64,000 nt of DNA from Sphingobacteriales bacterium 46-32. Lineage in GTDB: Bacteria; Bacteroidota; Bacteroidia; Chitinophagales; Chitinophagaceae. The position numbers were made by a program, and so were the translations under genes. Position 1 is the stretch's first letter. Every line of letters starts with the position of its first letter. The notes below the pieces were generated by a model. It was given only the letters and a program-made list of their open reading frames with translations. It did not search any database and had not been told where the DNA came from. Location of the stretch: contig MKTY01000020.1 in NCBI GenBank assembly GCA_001898485.1, positions 124,001 through 188,000 on the forward strand, written 5' to 3'. This document shows, in pieces, positions 25,616 to 36,141 of the stretch.

Positions 25616-25976
25616 TGTATCAGGTTTTAATAAGAAACTGTTTCATCAAAAATGGCTGAAAAGAATGTGCCAGAAAATATTTTTTTTGACAGAAACACCA
25701 CTCATTCAGATCGCAAGGGCACAAAGCAGGCCAGGGGAAAAATGAAACACTTTTCATGAAAAGAAATCAGCGTACCTACGCTTTGCTACCCCGACGGAAG
25801 CCAGTAGAAACAAGTGCATTAACTTTCCTGCGTAAGGATGGCAACCCGGCAAAAAGACTTCGAAAGAACCTTTATCCGCAGAGCGGAAGCAACACAAAAG
25901 AATCCAGACCCGGCAGGGGGCAAAACACCAGCATGATATCCTTATCCTTCAAAATATTGCATGTTGTATTTGTTTG
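25616..25976. other. 361-bp intergenic region without a recognised gene
   Basis: It lies between the DUF3175 start and the 3' end of the copper ATPase gene. It should hold the DUF3175 promoter and the end of the copper-cluster transcript. I find no strong hairpin with a T tract. A plus-strand frame from 25756 is open but overlaps the ATPase gene and has no recognisable features. Confidence 0.45.
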
Positions 25977-28106
25977 CTACTTTCTGATCTTCAGCAATCC
26001 CGCATTTATCGCCACTATAACCGTGCTCAGGCTCATTAAGACAGCACCCACAGCGGGGCTGAGTAATATACCCGATTTATACAATACTCCTGCTGCCAAT
26101 GGCAGGGCTATTATGTTATAACCGGTGGCCCATACCAGATTCTGTACCATTTTACGATAGGTGGCTTTACCAAAAAGAATCAGGCTGACCACATCATTGG
26201 GATTACTGTTTACAAGTACTATCGCTGCCGTTTCTGCCGCTATATCTGATCCCGATCCTATTGCAATACCGATATCTGCCTGTGCAAGTGCGGGCGCATC
26301 ATTTACCCCATCGCCCGTCATTGCTACAAACTCTCCATTAGCCTGCAATTCTTTTATCTTCTCCAGTTTCTGATGTGGCAGTACTTCTGCATAATAATGA
26401 TCGATTCCCAATTTTTTGCTTACGCTCTCCGCTACCTGCTTATTGTCGCCCGTAAGTAATACAGATTTAATGCCTTCTTTGTGCAGTGACCGGATCGCTT
26501 CGGCCGACTCAGGTCTTATCGTATCTGCCAGGGAAATATAACCTGCAACCTGTTTATCAATGACTACAAACACAACTGTTGCTGCAGCGTCCTGATTTAA
26601 CCCTTCGGGAAACAGCATACTATGCTCTTTCAGGTAACCAGGGCTTACAACCTTTATGGCCTTCCCCTCTACGGTGGCTTCCACTCCTTTGCCGGTGATA
26701 GCCGCAAAATCCTGTACAGATGGTATCACCAGCGATCGCTCTTTTGCTTTTTGTATAATACCTGTTGCAATGGGGTGCTCAGAATTTTGCTCCAGGGCGG
26801 CAGCAAAACGCAACAGATTATCGTCTGTAATATCTGCAGAAAAAGTTTTTAACTCCGATACTTCAAATTTCCCAACAGTAAGTGTGCCCGTTTTATCAAA
26901 TACCAGGGTCGAAATTTTTCTGGAATTTTCAAATGCCGTCCTGTTTTTTATAAGCAACCCGTTTTGAGCCGAAAGAGCGGTTGACTTTGCCACCACGAGG
27001 GGAACTGCCAGACCTAAGGCATGCGGACAACAAATCACGATGACAGTCACCATTCTTTCTATGGCAAATGCCAGGCCATGGCCCGACAGATACCAGATCA
27101 GAAAAGTAACTACCCCTGCAACGATTGCAATCAGCGTTAGCCAGCGTGCAGCATTATCTGCCAGCAACTGTGTTTTGGATCTCGACTGCTGGGCATCCTG
27201 TACCAACCTGATGACCTGCGACAGATAAGAATCTTTTGTAGCATGCTGCACAGAAATCCGCAAAGCGCCATTACCATTGATGGAACCGGCTATCACTTTA
27301 TCTCCCTTTCTTTTTTCTACAGGTTTCGACTCACCCGTCAGCAGGCTTTCATTCAAGTAGCTATCTCCATCTACCACTAAACCATCAGCCGCTATTTTCT
27401 CACCAGGCCTGATCAGTATAATATCACCTTCTTTAAGACTATCTGTTTTCACATCCATTATGTGATCTCCATGCACCAGGTGTGCATCATCAGGCATAAG
27501 TTGCACCAGCAACTCCAGCTCACGCGAGGCCCCGGCCACCGATTTCATTTCTATCCAGTGGCCCAGCAGCATAATCAGGATCAGTGTGGCCAACTCCCAG
27601 AAAAAATCCATCCCTTTTAGTCCAAACACTGTCGCCACACTATAGACATATGCTACTGTGATGGCAAAGCCAATGAGGGTCATCATGCCGGGATTACGGC
27701 TTTTCATTTCACTCAACCACCCTTTCAAAAAAGGCCAGCCTCCATAAAAAAATACGATAGATGAAAGCAACAACAACACGTACCCGTCACCGGCAAAACC
27801 GATATGAATTCCCAGCCAGTGCTGGATCATCTCAGACAACAACATAACCGGTACCGTTAAGATCAGTACTATATAAAATCGTTTTCTGAAGTCAGCAATC
27901 ATCATGGCATGATGATTATGGCCTGCGTGGCCCATAGGCGGGTTATCGCTCCCATGTCCGGCATGCATATGCGTATGCTCCGTTGCCGGCCTGGCGGTTT
28001 CATGTTTTACCGGAACCAGGTCCATACCGCATTTAGGGCATTTACCGGGCGTATTTTTAATCACTTCCGGGTGCATGGGGCAGGTATATTGTTGCAGCTG
28101 GTTCAT
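25977..28106 (-). CDS. copB: Copper/silver P1B-type ATPase with CPH motif (CopB-like)
   Basis: This 709-residue heavy-metal-exporting ATPase has an N-terminal heavy-metal-binding domain (YTCPMHPEV, Cys9, with [11 protein letters not shown], Cys23 and Cys26). A His/Met-rich linker (about 43-69) follows. The membrane metal site is CPH (Cys360-His362) rather than CPC, the mark of the CopB/P1B-3 branch. The phosphorylated Asp404 is in DKTGTLT; TGES, SEHPIA and TGDGVNDAPA are present. It exports copper or silver across the inner membrane. It is the last gene of the copper cluster, 3 bp after the DUF2911 gene. All catalytic motifs are intact. Confidence 0.9.
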   Translation of the reverse strand: MNQLQQYTCPMHPEVIKNTPGKCPKCGMDLVPVKHETARPATEHTHMHAGHGSDNPPMGHAGHNHHAMMIADFRKRFYIVLILTVPVMLLSEMIQHWLGIHIGFAGDGYVLLLLSSIVFFYGGWPFLKGWLSEMKSRNPGMMTLIGFAITVAYVYSVATVFGLKGMDFFWELATLILIMLLGHWIEMKSVAGASRELELLVQLMPDDAHLVHGDHIMDVKTDSLKEGDIILIRPGEKIAADGLVVDGDSYLNESLLTGESKPVEKRKGDKVIAGSINGNGALRISVQHATKDSYLSQVIRLVQDAQQSRSKTQLLADNAARWLTLIAIVAGVVTFLIWYLSGHGLAFAIERMVTVIVICCPHALGLAVPLVVAKSTALSAQNGLLIKNRTAFENSRKISTLVFDKTGTLTVGKFEVSELKTFSADITDDNLLRFAAALEQNSEHPIATGIIQKAKERSLVIPSVQDFAAITGKGVEATVEGKAIKVVSPGYLKEHSMLFPEGLNQDAAATVVFVVIDKQVAGYISLADTIRPESAEAIRSLHKEGIKSVLLTGDNKQVAESVSKKLGIDHYYAEVLPHQKLEKIKELQANGEFVAMTGDGVNDAPALAQADIGIAIGSGSDIAAETAAIVLVNSNPNDVVSLILFGKATYRKMVQNLVWATGYNIIALPLAAGVLYKSGILLSPAVGAVLMSLSTVIVAINAGLLKIRK

Positions 28107-28109
28107 CGT

Positions 28110-28682
28110 TTAATTTTTTATAGTTACGGGAAATTCAATCCTGACCTTCTCCCAGGCCATTGAAATTTTACCAGCATTTCCTTTGGCCGGCTCTATAAAA
28201 TATTGAAGCCTTTCTGTATGAGGGTGCGCAACCGGCTTCACCTTAATCCTGAGCACATCCTCTTTTTCATCATACTCCGAAGCCAGGTGTTGTTTCCAGT
28301 GTTTATTAACAATAACAATCCATTCCTTTTGACCAGGAATGGTAAACAGGGCATACTTGCCGGGGGATACGTCTTTTCCGTCAACAGAAAAAGGCTTATC
28401 AATTTCAATGGTAGTAGCATCGTGTGCGCCTGTTACCCAAACTTCATCATAAGGCACCAGTCCTCCCCAGATCACCCGCTTGCGTACACCGGGTGAGTGG
28501 TAGTTTATTTTTATGCTATCACCCCCTATTAATCCCACAGCCATCGACTTAATACTCTTTTTGGTAGTATCCTTTACCAGGTTAGGATTATAACACACTT
28601 CACCCGCTGTCTGGGCATAAGCAGACTCACCATTCGGCAAATGAAGGCACAGGATAAGAACAAGCAAATAATAATGTCTCAT
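28110..28682 (-). CDS. DUF2911 secreted protein
   Basis: This 190-residue protein has a signal peptide (YLLVLILCLHLP, cleaved near YAQ) and the DUF2911 domain. Telling stretches are IKINYHSPGVRKRVIWGG, VPYDEVWVTGAHDATTIE and PGKYALFTIPG, a beta-sandwich typical of periplasmic Bacteroidota proteins. The biochemical role of DUF2911 is unknown. It stands between the CusB-like adaptor and the CopB ATPase, 3 bp from the latter, suggesting a copper-related periplasmic task. Confidence 0.85.
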   Translation of the reverse strand: MRHYYLLVLILCLHLPNGESAYAQTAGEVCYNPNLVKDTTKKSIKSMAVGLIGGDSIKINYHSPGVRKRVIWGGLVPYDEVWVTGAHDATTIEIDKPFSVDGKDVSPGKYALFTIPGQKEWIVIVNKHWKQHLASEYDEKEDVLRIKVKPVAHPHTERLQYFIEPAKGNAGKISMAWEKVRIEFPVTIKN

Positions 28683-28721
28683 ATTGTTGGTTTTACTAAA
28701 ATTATATCGCTATTTTTTGTG

Positions 28722-28907
28722 TCAATGTGACTCAACTATTGTATCCACCCATTGCATTACCTGCTTTTTCCCATCCGGTGAGCTATTACTGCCTTTCCCG
28801 ATACCGTGCCAGTATTCATTTTTGGCCGGATAAGCTGTACCGTAAAAGTAATACCAGCAGTAGTCCGACAATTCTCTTGGGCAATCACATACAATTGCTT
28901 TTAATGG
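28722..28907 (-). pseudogene. Possible gene remnant or unrecognised small ORF
   Basis: In the 218-bp gap before the DUF2911 gene, one minus-strand frame stays open for about 61 codons with coding-like composition. It contains VCDCPRELSDYCWYYFYG, then PAKNEYWHGIGKG and ends QWVDTIVESH. It has no ATG near its 5' end. The first usable start would be TTG at 28869-28871, and it slightly overlaps the end of the adaptor gene. I recognise no family. It may be a truncated relic, a real small gene with a rare start, or chance. Confidence 0.25.
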
Positions 28908-30163
28908 TTATGTCCCGCCATTGGATCCGATCCTTTCTTAAACACATATTCGCTATGCAGCAGATAGGCACCCGTTAGCACCACCACATCACCCGGTTGT
29001 AATCCCGACCTGATCTCTATCCGATCATCCCTTTCCAGTCCGGTTTCGACCATTACACTTTTAAACGTGTTCTTACCCACCTTAGTCCATACTGTTGCGC
29101 CTTTCGCATCGCGTATCACAGCATCAATGGGAAGCGTGAGCGAATTTCTTACAGGACTTTTAAGCAATACATAAGCCGGCATGCCAGGCCTGAGTTGTGC
29201 GTTGGTATTCGGAATAGTAACCCGTACAAGGTTAACCCTGGTATCGGGATTTATTTCAGGGTTCATGAACTCAATTCTCCCCTTAATTTCCTTCCCTTCA
29301 AAATCAGGAAGCTGAACAGTTGCCACACTGCCTGCGCTCACCTGTGCCAGCTGCGAAGTATATACTTGTGCCTCGGCCCAGAGTGTAGACAAATCCGCCA
29401 GCTTTATAATAGTGCCACCTTCCATTACATAGTCCCCTTCGCGAATATCAAGTTGAGTAAGATAGCCGGCAGCTGTGCTGTAAAATGTTGTTACCGGTGT
29501 AGCTTTCCCGGTTTTGGCCAGCTCATCTATCTGCGATTGCGTCATCCCCCATAAAAGCAGCTTATTGCGGGCACTTTGTATGAGCTGATCAAAATCTATC
29601 ACTACCTCGCCAGAAAATGCTTTCCTTTTGTCAATTGCCAGCAGGTATTCCTGTCGGGCATTATTAAGCTCTTCACTGTACAAATCATATAACGGTACCC
29701 CTTTTTTTACATAATCGCCGAGCGCCTTATAGTATAGTTTTTCTACACGCCCCATTACTCGTGAACTCACCGAAGTAGTCTTCATCTGGTCAAAATTCAG
29801 GGTAGCTGTCAGCACCAGCTGGTCGCCAATTGATCCATTTCTGATGGTATCAGTCTGAATATTGCCCAGTTGTACCTGTTGCTCACTTAGCTGCAGCTCA
29901 TCGTTATTTTCTCCATTATTTTTCTTTACCGGCGTGAGGTCCATTTTACAAATAGGGCAGCTTCCGGGTTTATGTGAAATTACTTGCGGATCCATTGAGC
30001 AGGTGTAATACACATCCGGATCGGCCGGCAGTTGTTCCTTGCTTTTACAGGACCACAAAAAAAGCGTAATCGCTGCTAGCGCAACCAGCAGTAACCCCGG
30101 CTGGCTAAGTGCAGTACGACAGACATCGTGATATTGCGCTATTGCATTGCTACTTTTATTCAT
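28901..30163 (-). CDS. CusB-like periplasmic adaptor with one heavy-metal-binding domain
   Basis: This 420-residue lipoprotein-type adaptor has a lipobox at LFLWSC (Cys39). A heavy-metal-binding domain follows (YYTCSMDPQ, Cys55, and [10 protein letters not shown], Cys69/Cys72, with Lys where Gly is usual), then the HlyD-type lipoyl, hairpin and barrel domains. The C-terminus ends MAGHNH, a small Met/His metal motif. It overlaps the upstream adaptor gene by 4 bp (30160-30163). With that paralogue it provides two adaptor types for one CusA pump, a stoichiometry also seen in other Bacteroidota copper clusters. Confidence 0.88.
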   Translation of the reverse strand: MNKSSNAIAQYHDVCRTALSQPGLLLVALAAITLFLWSCKSKEQLPADPDVYYTCSMDPQVISHKPGSCPICKMDLTPVKKNNGENNDELQLSEQQVQLGNIQTDTIRNGSIGDQLVLTATLNFDQMKTTSVSSRVMGRVEKLYYKALGDYVKKGVPLYDLYSEELNNARQEYLLAIDKRKAFSGEVVIDFDQLIQSARNKLLLWGMTQSQIDELAKTGKATPVTTFYSTAAGYLTQLDIREGDYVMEGGTIIKLADLSTLWAEAQVYTSQLAQVSAGSVATVQLPDFEGKEIKGRIEFMNPEINPDTRVNLVRVTIPNTNAQLRPGMPAYVLLKSPVRNSLTLPIDAVIRDAKGATVWTKVGKNTFKSVMVETGLERDDRIEIRSGLQPGDVVVLTGAYLLHSEYVFKKGSDPMAGHNH

Positions 30164-31530
30164 TTCTCAGCTTTTATTTTGATAAAACTTTCACTATCCA
30201 TCAGGTACTGGGCATTTATTGCCACTGAATCGGCTTCAGATAAGCCACTCAGTATCTGGATGTGTTTTTGATGGGTAATGCCTGCATTAATCCTTACGGC
30301 CTCAAATCCATTACCTGATTTCCTGAAAGCCACTTTATCCATGCCCAGCGACAAAACAGCTTCTTTTGGCAGCCAGTACGCTTCTTTCGAGTTTCCAAAA
30401 ACCGTGGCACGTACCTGGCTGCCAATCGGTATCCGCAAAGTTGTATTATCGAAGTAGACACGTACGGTGAGGGTTTTACTTTCCTTCCGATAAAAGGGTT
30501 CAATGAAATCAATACGTGCTCTGAAATCATTACCGGGAGACGTTTCGGGAATCACCCTGACGGTATTGCCTGTTTTGATCAGCGATTGATTGTCGCCGTA
30601 AATATTCAGCACCGCCCAGGCACGACCGGGATTAAACACCGTAAATATGGATTGCCCTTTCTGGATATACATCCCTTCCTTCAATGAAAGCTCTTCCGTA
30701 ATGAGCGATATGTCTTTCATAAGCCCGGCAGGTATACTCATGTTGGCCGTTGCGGCTGCTTCATGAATATGTCCGCTGTACTCACTATATACGGCTATAG
30801 TCATTGAAGGTTTGCCTGTTTTTATGACCTGCTGCAATTGGATGGCGCTCATACCCAGCAACAACAGTTTTTCTTTCGCCGCCTCAATAAAAGTGATATT
30901 GGCCGCATCATTTTTTAACAGAAACAACAGGTTTTGCTGAGCCGTCAGCAACTCAGGACTGTAAATATCCAGTATATGCTGTCCTTTAGTGACCCGTTGA
31001 TAACGATAGCGCACATATAATTTTTCAATACGCCCCGATACCCTGGCCGAAATACTTCCGGCCTGCCGGGTATCATAGGTAATATTTCCCAATGCTTCTA
31101 TCTCTATCTGCTCGCCTCGCTTTTCGATGCTTGTTACGGGAATAGATGACAGCACAAATTCGTTGGCCGGTTTCAGTAAATAGGCCAGTTCTGCATCGCC
31201 CAGTTTTTGATTGCCCGTCTCCTTTTTCACCAGAGCCATTCCGCAGATGGGACAGGCACCTGGCTTATTACGTATAATTTCCGGATGCATGGGACAGGTG
31301 TAGACGACATCCGCAGCTTCATCTTCCGTATGTTCCATTTTCACCAGGTCCATTCCGCATTTAGGGCACTGACCGGGTTTCTCACTGTAAACCGAATCTT
31401 CCGGCATAGGGCAGGTATACATTTCTTTTTGCACTGACTGAACGTGTTCAGCATGTGCACCTTTTTTATCCTTACACGCTGCCAAAAAGACCAATACCAG
31501 CAGGAGCCACAGCAAATAACTTATTTTCAT
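30160..31530 (-). CDS. cusB: CusB-like periplasmic adaptor with two heavy-metal-binding domains
   Basis: This 456-residue lipoprotein (FLAAC, Cys19) carries two consecutive heavy-metal-binding domains. The first is MYTCPMPED (Cys40) with QCPKCGMDL (Cys55, Cys58), and the second YTCPMHPEI (Cys79) with ACPICGMAL (Cys93, Cys96). The membrane-fusion core follows. The first copy has a slightly longer spacing and extra acidic residues. It should collect Cu(I)/Ag(I) in the periplasm and hand it to CusA. It overlaps both neighbours by 4 bp (TolC upstream, second adaptor downstream), indicating coupled translation. Confidence 0.9.
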   Translation of the reverse strand: MKISYLLWLLLVLVFLAACKDKKGAHAEHVQSVQKEMYTCPMPEDSVYSEKPGQCPKCGMDLVKMEHTEDEAADVVYTCPMHPEIIRNKPGACPICGMALVKKETGNQKLGDAELAYLLKPANEFVLSSIPVTSIEKRGEQIEIEALGNITYDTRQAGSISARVSGRIEKLYVRYRYQRVTKGQHILDIYSPELLTAQQNLLFLLKNDAANITFIEAAKEKLLLLGMSAIQLQQVIKTGKPSMTIAVYSEYSGHIHEAAATANMSIPAGLMKDISLITEELSLKEGMYIQKGQSIFTVFNPGRAWAVLNIYGDNQSLIKTGNTVRVIPETSPGNDFRARIDFIEPFYRKESKTLTVRVYFDNTTLRIPIGSQVRATVFGNSKEAYWLPKEAVLSLGMDKVAFRKSGNGFEAVRINAGITHQKHIQILSGLSEADSVAINAQYLMDSESFIKIKAEK

Positions 31531-32777
31531 TTTTGCTCAATTAAGCGTTCGATACCGACCTGCATGCTCAATGCCTGCTTCAGTATTTCAAAATATTCCA
31601 GTTGCTTCATGTTAAGCACTTCCCAGGCATCGTAAAGCATATATAACTCCTCCGTGTTCTGTTCATATGCCAGCTGCATAGTGCGGTAGTTATTCTTCAA
31701 AGCCGGCATGATTTCCTGTTCATAGAGTTTCAACTGCTCTTTCTTCAATTCCAGTTCATTGCGCATTCCATAAGCCATGCCGCTATATTCATTCAGCATC
31801 ATTTCTTTTTGCGCCTGCAATGCATTGGCTTTCCATTTCAGGCTTTCTATGTTTGCTTTATTCATTTTTGACGACCACTTAGCCATTGGTATTTTTATCA
31901 TAGCCATAATGGTGTATTGCATGGGCTGACCGCCAAAGCCAAACATATTCTCATAGCGCACGCCAAACTGAGGCTGCAAACCGGCTTTTTCTGTAGCCTG
32001 TCTTAATACGGATACATTCATTTCGCGATCCAGCGCTTTCAGGTCGCTCCTGATGGTATAAAAAAGGGTGCTGTCAAATACAAGACTGTTATAATCATTT
32101 AGCTTATACGAAGTATCGATATCAAAATAGATCAGGGCATTCCTGCCCATGAGCGCATTGAGCCTTATCCTTTTTTCGCGGATATCGTTTGCATACATCA
32201 GTTGCATACTTTTCACATCACCAAGCGCCGCTTTTGCTTTATAATAGGCATTGATCTTCTCCAGGCCGTTCTTATATCTTATTTCTGCATTCTTAATCAT
32301 AAAGTCCAGCATCTTCTCATTTTCGGATAGTACAGTAAGTTTTTTCTTAAGTACCACCCATTCGTTGTACAGTTGCCTGGCATCATTTACCAGTTCATTG
32401 AGCGTTGCCCCCTTCTTTTCCTTTTCTACAGACGACATAGCTTTCATATATTGCTCATCGGCGTCCAGTTTTCTTTTTGAAGGAAACATCTGTTCGCCCG
32501 AGATCATAACAGAGCCCATCCCCGTCATATCTCCTTCTTTACGCCAGAGACGTACGTTGTAAGGTGTCATAAACTGACCGATACCGATCTGTGGGGGCAT
32601 CCAGCTTCGTGCTCCTTTGGCCGCTTCGTCCATCGACCTTATTTCACTGTCATACATCCGAAGCGCGGGATGTGATGATTTCACACTGTCTACGATGGCT
32701 TCCAGCCTGAGTACCTGCGCAGACGCATATCTTACCAGTAGGGCCATCAGTAGAGAGAGAACTAATACATTTTTCAT
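31527..32777 (-). CDS. TolC-family outer membrane protein of the copper efflux system
   Basis: This 416-residue protein has a signal peptide ([20 protein letters not shown]) and two TolC repeats. It is unusually rich in Met (for example [35 protein letters not shown]), which suits a copper/silver channel. It lies 11 bp after the CusA C-terminal gene and overlaps the adaptor gene by 4 bp. It would form the outer-membrane exit of the Cus-type pump. Confidence 0.87.
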   Translation of the reverse strand: MKNVLVLSLLMALLVRYASAQVLRLEAIVDSVKSSHPALRMYDSEIRSMDEAAKGARSWMPPQIGIGQFMTPYNVRLWRKEGDMTGMGSVMISGEQMFPSKRKLDADEQYMKAMSSVEKEKKGATLNELVNDARQLYNEWVVLKKKLTVLSENEKMLDFMIKNAEIRYKNGLEKINAYYKAKAALGDVKSMQLMYANDIREKRIRLNALMGRNALIYFDIDTSYKLNDYNSLVFDSTLFYTIRSDLKALDREMNVSVLRQATEKAGLQPQFGVRYENMFGFGGQPMQYTIMAMIKIPMAKWSSKMNKANIESLKWKANALQAQKEMMLNEYSGMAYGMRNELELKKEQLKLYEQEIMPALKNNYRTMQLAYEQNTEELYMLYDAWEVLNMKQLEYFEILKQALSMQVGIERLIEQK

Positions 32778-32788
32778 CCTTTGTATAT

Positions 32789-34744
32789 TTAATGATGTGC
32801 TTCCAGTACTTCTATTTTTCCGAGTTTTCGCAGTTCATATTCTTTGGTCATCAGGAAAATGATCGGCGTCACCAGAAGAATATGAATAGCCGAGGTAAAT
32901 ACCCCACCTATCATGGGCAGCACGATCGGCTTCATTACATCGCTACCCACGCCGCTGCTCCAGAGTATAGGCACCAGGCCAAATAACGACACCGCTACAG
33001 TCATCAGCTTCGGGCGCAGCCTTTTAGCGGCACCGGCAATAACATATTCCCGCAGATCTGCTCTGGTGATCAATTCACCTGAATTTCCTTTTTTAGCCAC
33101 CAGTTGCTGCATGGCATCATTTAAATAAATCACCATTACAATGCCCGTCTCCACAGCCAGGCCAAACAAGGCGATAAAACCCACAGCCACTGCTACAGAT
33201 AGGTTTACATCCCATATATATATCATATACGCGCCGCCAATGAGTGCAAAAGGAATGCTGATGAGACTAAAAAAAGCTTCGCGTATTGAATGAAAAGCCA
33301 AATACATGGAAAAGAATATGATCACTAATACAATCGGCAGTATCGTCATCAGGGTCTTTTCGCCCCTGATCAGGTTTTCGTACTGTCCGCTCCATTCCAG
33401 AAAATAACCTTTGGGAAGTTTACCGATCATCTGGTCAAGTTTTTCCCGGGCTTCTTTAACTGTACTGCCCAGGTCGCGATCACGTACATTAAATAAAACC
33501 GTACCGCGCAACATGGCATTTTCCGAATTGATCATGGGCGGTCCTTCACTCAGTTTTACCTCGGCCACAGCCCCGAGCGGAATGGGGCCAAAGCTCATCG
33601 TTTGCACCTGTAGCCGTTTCAAGGCTTCCAGGTTGTTCCTAAAATCCTGACCGTAACGCGCATTTACCGAAAATCGTTGCCGTCCCTCGATAGTAGTCGT
33701 CAGTTTCATTCCGCCCAGCGCACTCTCCACAACGGTATTCACATCATCCACACTCAATCCATAGCGACCAATCTCTTCTCGTTTGATAACTATATCAATG
33801 TATTTACCTCCGGTAATCGGTTCTACATACAGGTCATTTACGCCATCGATGCCTTCCAGTTGTTTCTTGATCGTTTGGGCAAATACATAGATACTATCCA
33901 GGTTTTGTCCATATACTTTCACCCCTACATCTGTACGAATTCCTGTTGAAAGCATATTGATCCGGTTGATAATGGGCTGGGTCCACCCATTGGTAACGCC
34001 GGGTATCTGCATTTTTGAATTGAGTTCGCCGATGATCCCTTCTTTGGTCATTCCTTTACGCCATTCTGACTTTGGTTTCAGCAAGATGATTGTTTCAATC
34101 ATGCTGATGGGCGAGTTGTCGGTAGCAGTATTGGCACGACCCGCTTTACCCAGCACATGTTCTACCTCGGGCACTGTACGAATAATCTTATCCTGTACCT
34201 GCAGCAGGCGCTTGGCTTCTGCATTTGACACATCGGGCAATGTCACCGGCATAAAGAGCAGAGAGCCTTCATCCAGTGGCGGCATAAACTCTCTGCCCAG
34301 CCGCATAATGAGAGGAATGCTGATCAGCAGTGCCAGTAGATTAACTGCAATCACCGTTTTTTTCCATTTGATGCAAAAACGGATAACTGGTTCGTATATC
34401 CGTTCCAGTCCGCGGTTGATCGGGTTTGACCGTTCGCCCCGAAAGCGTCCCTTCATAAAAAAGGAAATCAATACAGGAGCCAGTGTCAATACCAGCAACG
34501 CATCTACTACCATTATAAAAGTCTTCGTATATGCCAGCGGGTGAAACAATTTACCTTCCTGCCCTGTGAGTAAAAAGACAGGCAAAAAAGATGTGATAAT
34601 AATGATCGTTGAAAAAAACACGCCACGCGATACCTGCTTGCAGGAGCGCTCTATAATACGCATCCGCTCCGGTTCCGGTATCCGGTAATAGTCAGGAGCC
34701 AGTGTATTTTTTGTTTTTCTGAATAGTTGCTTAATCCATTTCAT
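32789..34744 (-). CDS. cusA: CusA/CzcA-like RND metal pump, C-terminal part
   Basis: This 651-residue frame covers the second two thirds of a CusA-type pump. It holds the end of the first helix cluster (FSTIIIITSFLPVFLLTGQEGKLF), the second periplasmic domain and the final helices (VGFIALFGLAVETGIVMVIYL). It lacks the first helix, first periplasmic loop and TM4, which are in the neighbouring gene. Its ATG (34742-34744) lies two codons after the TAA of the N-terminal part in the same frame, and the joint length of about 1080 codons equals a normal CusA. It may be made by re-initiation, by stop readthrough, or not at all. Confidence 0.85.
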   Translation of the reverse strand: MKWIKQLFRKTKNTLAPDYYRIPEPERMRIIERSCKQVSRGVFFSTIIIITSFLPVFLLTGQEGKLFHPLAYTKTFIMVVDALLVLTLAPVLISFFMKGRFRGERSNPINRGLERIYEPVIRFCIKWKKTVIAVNLLALLISIPLIMRLGREFMPPLDEGSLLFMPVTLPDVSNAEAKRLLQVQDKIIRTVPEVEHVLGKAGRANTATDNSPISMIETIILLKPKSEWRKGMTKEGIIGELNSKMQIPGVTNGWTQPIINRINMLSTGIRTDVGVKVYGQNLDSIYVFAQTIKKQLEGIDGVNDLYVEPITGGKYIDIVIKREEIGRYGLSVDDVNTVVESALGGMKLTTTIEGRQRFSVNARYGQDFRNNLEALKRLQVQTMSFGPIPLGAVAEVKLSEGPPMINSENAMLRGTVLFNVRDRDLGSTVKEAREKLDQMIGKLPKGYFLEWSGQYENLIRGEKTLMTILPIVLVIIFFSMYLAFHSIREAFFSLISIPFALIGGAYMIYIWDVNLSVAVAVGFIALFGLAVETGIVMVIYLNDAMQQLVAKKGNSGELITRADLREYVIAGAAKRLRPKLMTVAVSLFGLVPILWSSGVGSDVMKPIVLPMIGGVFTSAIHILLVTPIIFLMTKEYELRKLGKIEVLEAHH

Positions 34745-34747
34745 ACG

Positions 34748-36031
34748 TTACGATTTACCCGGTTTATGCTGTTCCTGCCACTCGGCCAGATTGCGGTAAG
34801 AGTTTTCGGCCATAATGATTCCATTATCTACAATTACCCCTATAGCCAGAGCAATGCCAGTGAGCGACATGATGTTTGAAGACAACCCGAATGCATTCAG
34901 TAAGATGAAGCTGATAGCAATAGTGAGCGGTATTTGTATAATGATGCTTAATGCACTGCGCCAGTGAAAGAGAAATATGATTACAATAAGCGACACTGCA
35001 ATCATTTCTTCGATGAGCTTTCCTTTAATATTATCAATAGCGGCCCCAATCAATGTACTCCTGTCATAGGATGTCTGAAAAGTTACGCCCTCTGGCAGGC
35101 CTTTCTGTACTTCTTTCATCTTTTCCTTAAGCGCTGCAATTACATTGCTGGCATTTTCCCCATACCGCATCACCACTATCCCCCCTACTACTTCTCCCTT
35201 ACCATCTACATCAAAAATGCCCAGCCGCAGGTCTCCGCCCATCTGTACGCTGCCGATATCTTTTACGCGCACCGGTATACCATTGTAGTTGCTCAGCGCT
35301 ATATTCTCTACATCTTCTTTGCTTTTGATATAACCCAAACCACGAATGATATAAGCCATATCGGCCATTTCAAACTTGCGGCCACCTACATCATTGTTAT
35401 TTGCCTGCACTTTAGTCATCACATCCATCAGGGAGACATTGTAAAACTGAAGTTTTACAGGATCGACTACCAGCTGATATTGTTTTTCGAATCCACCAAA
35501 CGACGCCACTTCCGCTACACCTGGTACAGTTTGTAATGCAAACTTGATATACCAGTCCTGCAGCGCCCGTTGCTCACCCAGGTCCATCTTTGGTGCATCG
35601 AGGTGATACCAGAATATATGTCCCACGCCTGTACCATCCGGGCCAAGAGTAGGTGTTACGCCCTGGGGCAGGAGTCGTTGTGCAAAATTCAGGCGTTCCA
35701 TTACCCGTGTACGTGCCCAGTAGATATCTGTATTGTCTTCAAAAATCACATACACAAAACTCATCCCGAACATCGATGAGCCGCGGATATTTTTTACTTT
35801 CGGAATGCCCTGCAGATTGCTTACCAGCGGGTAGGTCACCTGATCTTCTATTACCTGCGGACTGCGTCCCATCCATTCTGTAAATACAATTACCTGATTT
35901 TCGCTCAGGTCAGGAATGGCATCAATAGGGTTCTTCTTCACCGCATATATCCCAAACGCAAACAGGCCGGCTGCTAAAACCAGCACGATATACCTGTTGC
36001 GCAAGGACAGTTCAATTAATTTCTGAACCAT
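34748..36031 (-). CDS. cusA: CusA/CzcA-like RND metal pump, N-terminal part, ended by an in-frame TAA
   Basis: This 427-residue frame starts with a typical CusA N-terminus (LIELSLRNRYIVLVLAAG, NPIDAIPDLSENQVIVFTEW). It contains TM1, the first periplasmic domain and TM2-TM4 with AIGVIVDNGIIMAENSYRN. It ends ...HKPGKS-TAA (34748-34750), and the reading frame continues without a shift into CGT-ATG of the next gene. One base change at this codon would give a normal full-length pump. The upstream gap to the DUF3347 gene (110 bp) contains a 6-bp CCCCAC/GTGGGG hairpin at 36089-36103. Confidence 0.87.
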   Translation of the reverse strand: MVQKLIELSLRNRYIVLVLAAGLFAFGIYAVKKNPIDAIPDLSENQVIVFTEWMGRSPQVIEDQVTYPLVSNLQGIPKVKNIRGSSMFGMSFVYVIFEDNTDIYWARTRVMERLNFAQRLLPQGVTPTLGPDGTGVGHIFWYHLDAPKMDLGEQRALQDWYIKFALQTVPGVAEVASFGGFEKQYQLVVDPVKLQFYNVSLMDVMTKVQANNNDVGGRKFEMADMAYIIRGLGYIKSKEDVENIALSNYNGIPVRVKDIGSVQMGGDLRLGIFDVDGKGEVVGGIVVMRYGENASNVIAALKEKMKEVQKGLPEGVTFQTSYDRSTLIGAAIDNIKGKLIEEMIAVSLIVIIFLFHWRSALSIIIQIPLTIAISFILLNAFGLSSNIMSLTGIALAIGVIVDNGIIMAENSYRNLAEWQEQHKPGKS

Positions 36032-36141
36032 GATTTATTTTTTTATGAGCCCGGCCTCAGTAATTCTATCCGACGTCCGTTGCTGCCGGCCCCACTCTGT
36101 GGGGTTGCACACTTCATCGTCCGGTTCCCGGATCATCTTTT

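Noticed and set aside
25756-26121. Plus-strand open frame overlapping the end of the copper ATPase gene
   Set aside because: It overlaps a clear gene on the other strand by about 145 bp and has no recognisable domain or start context.
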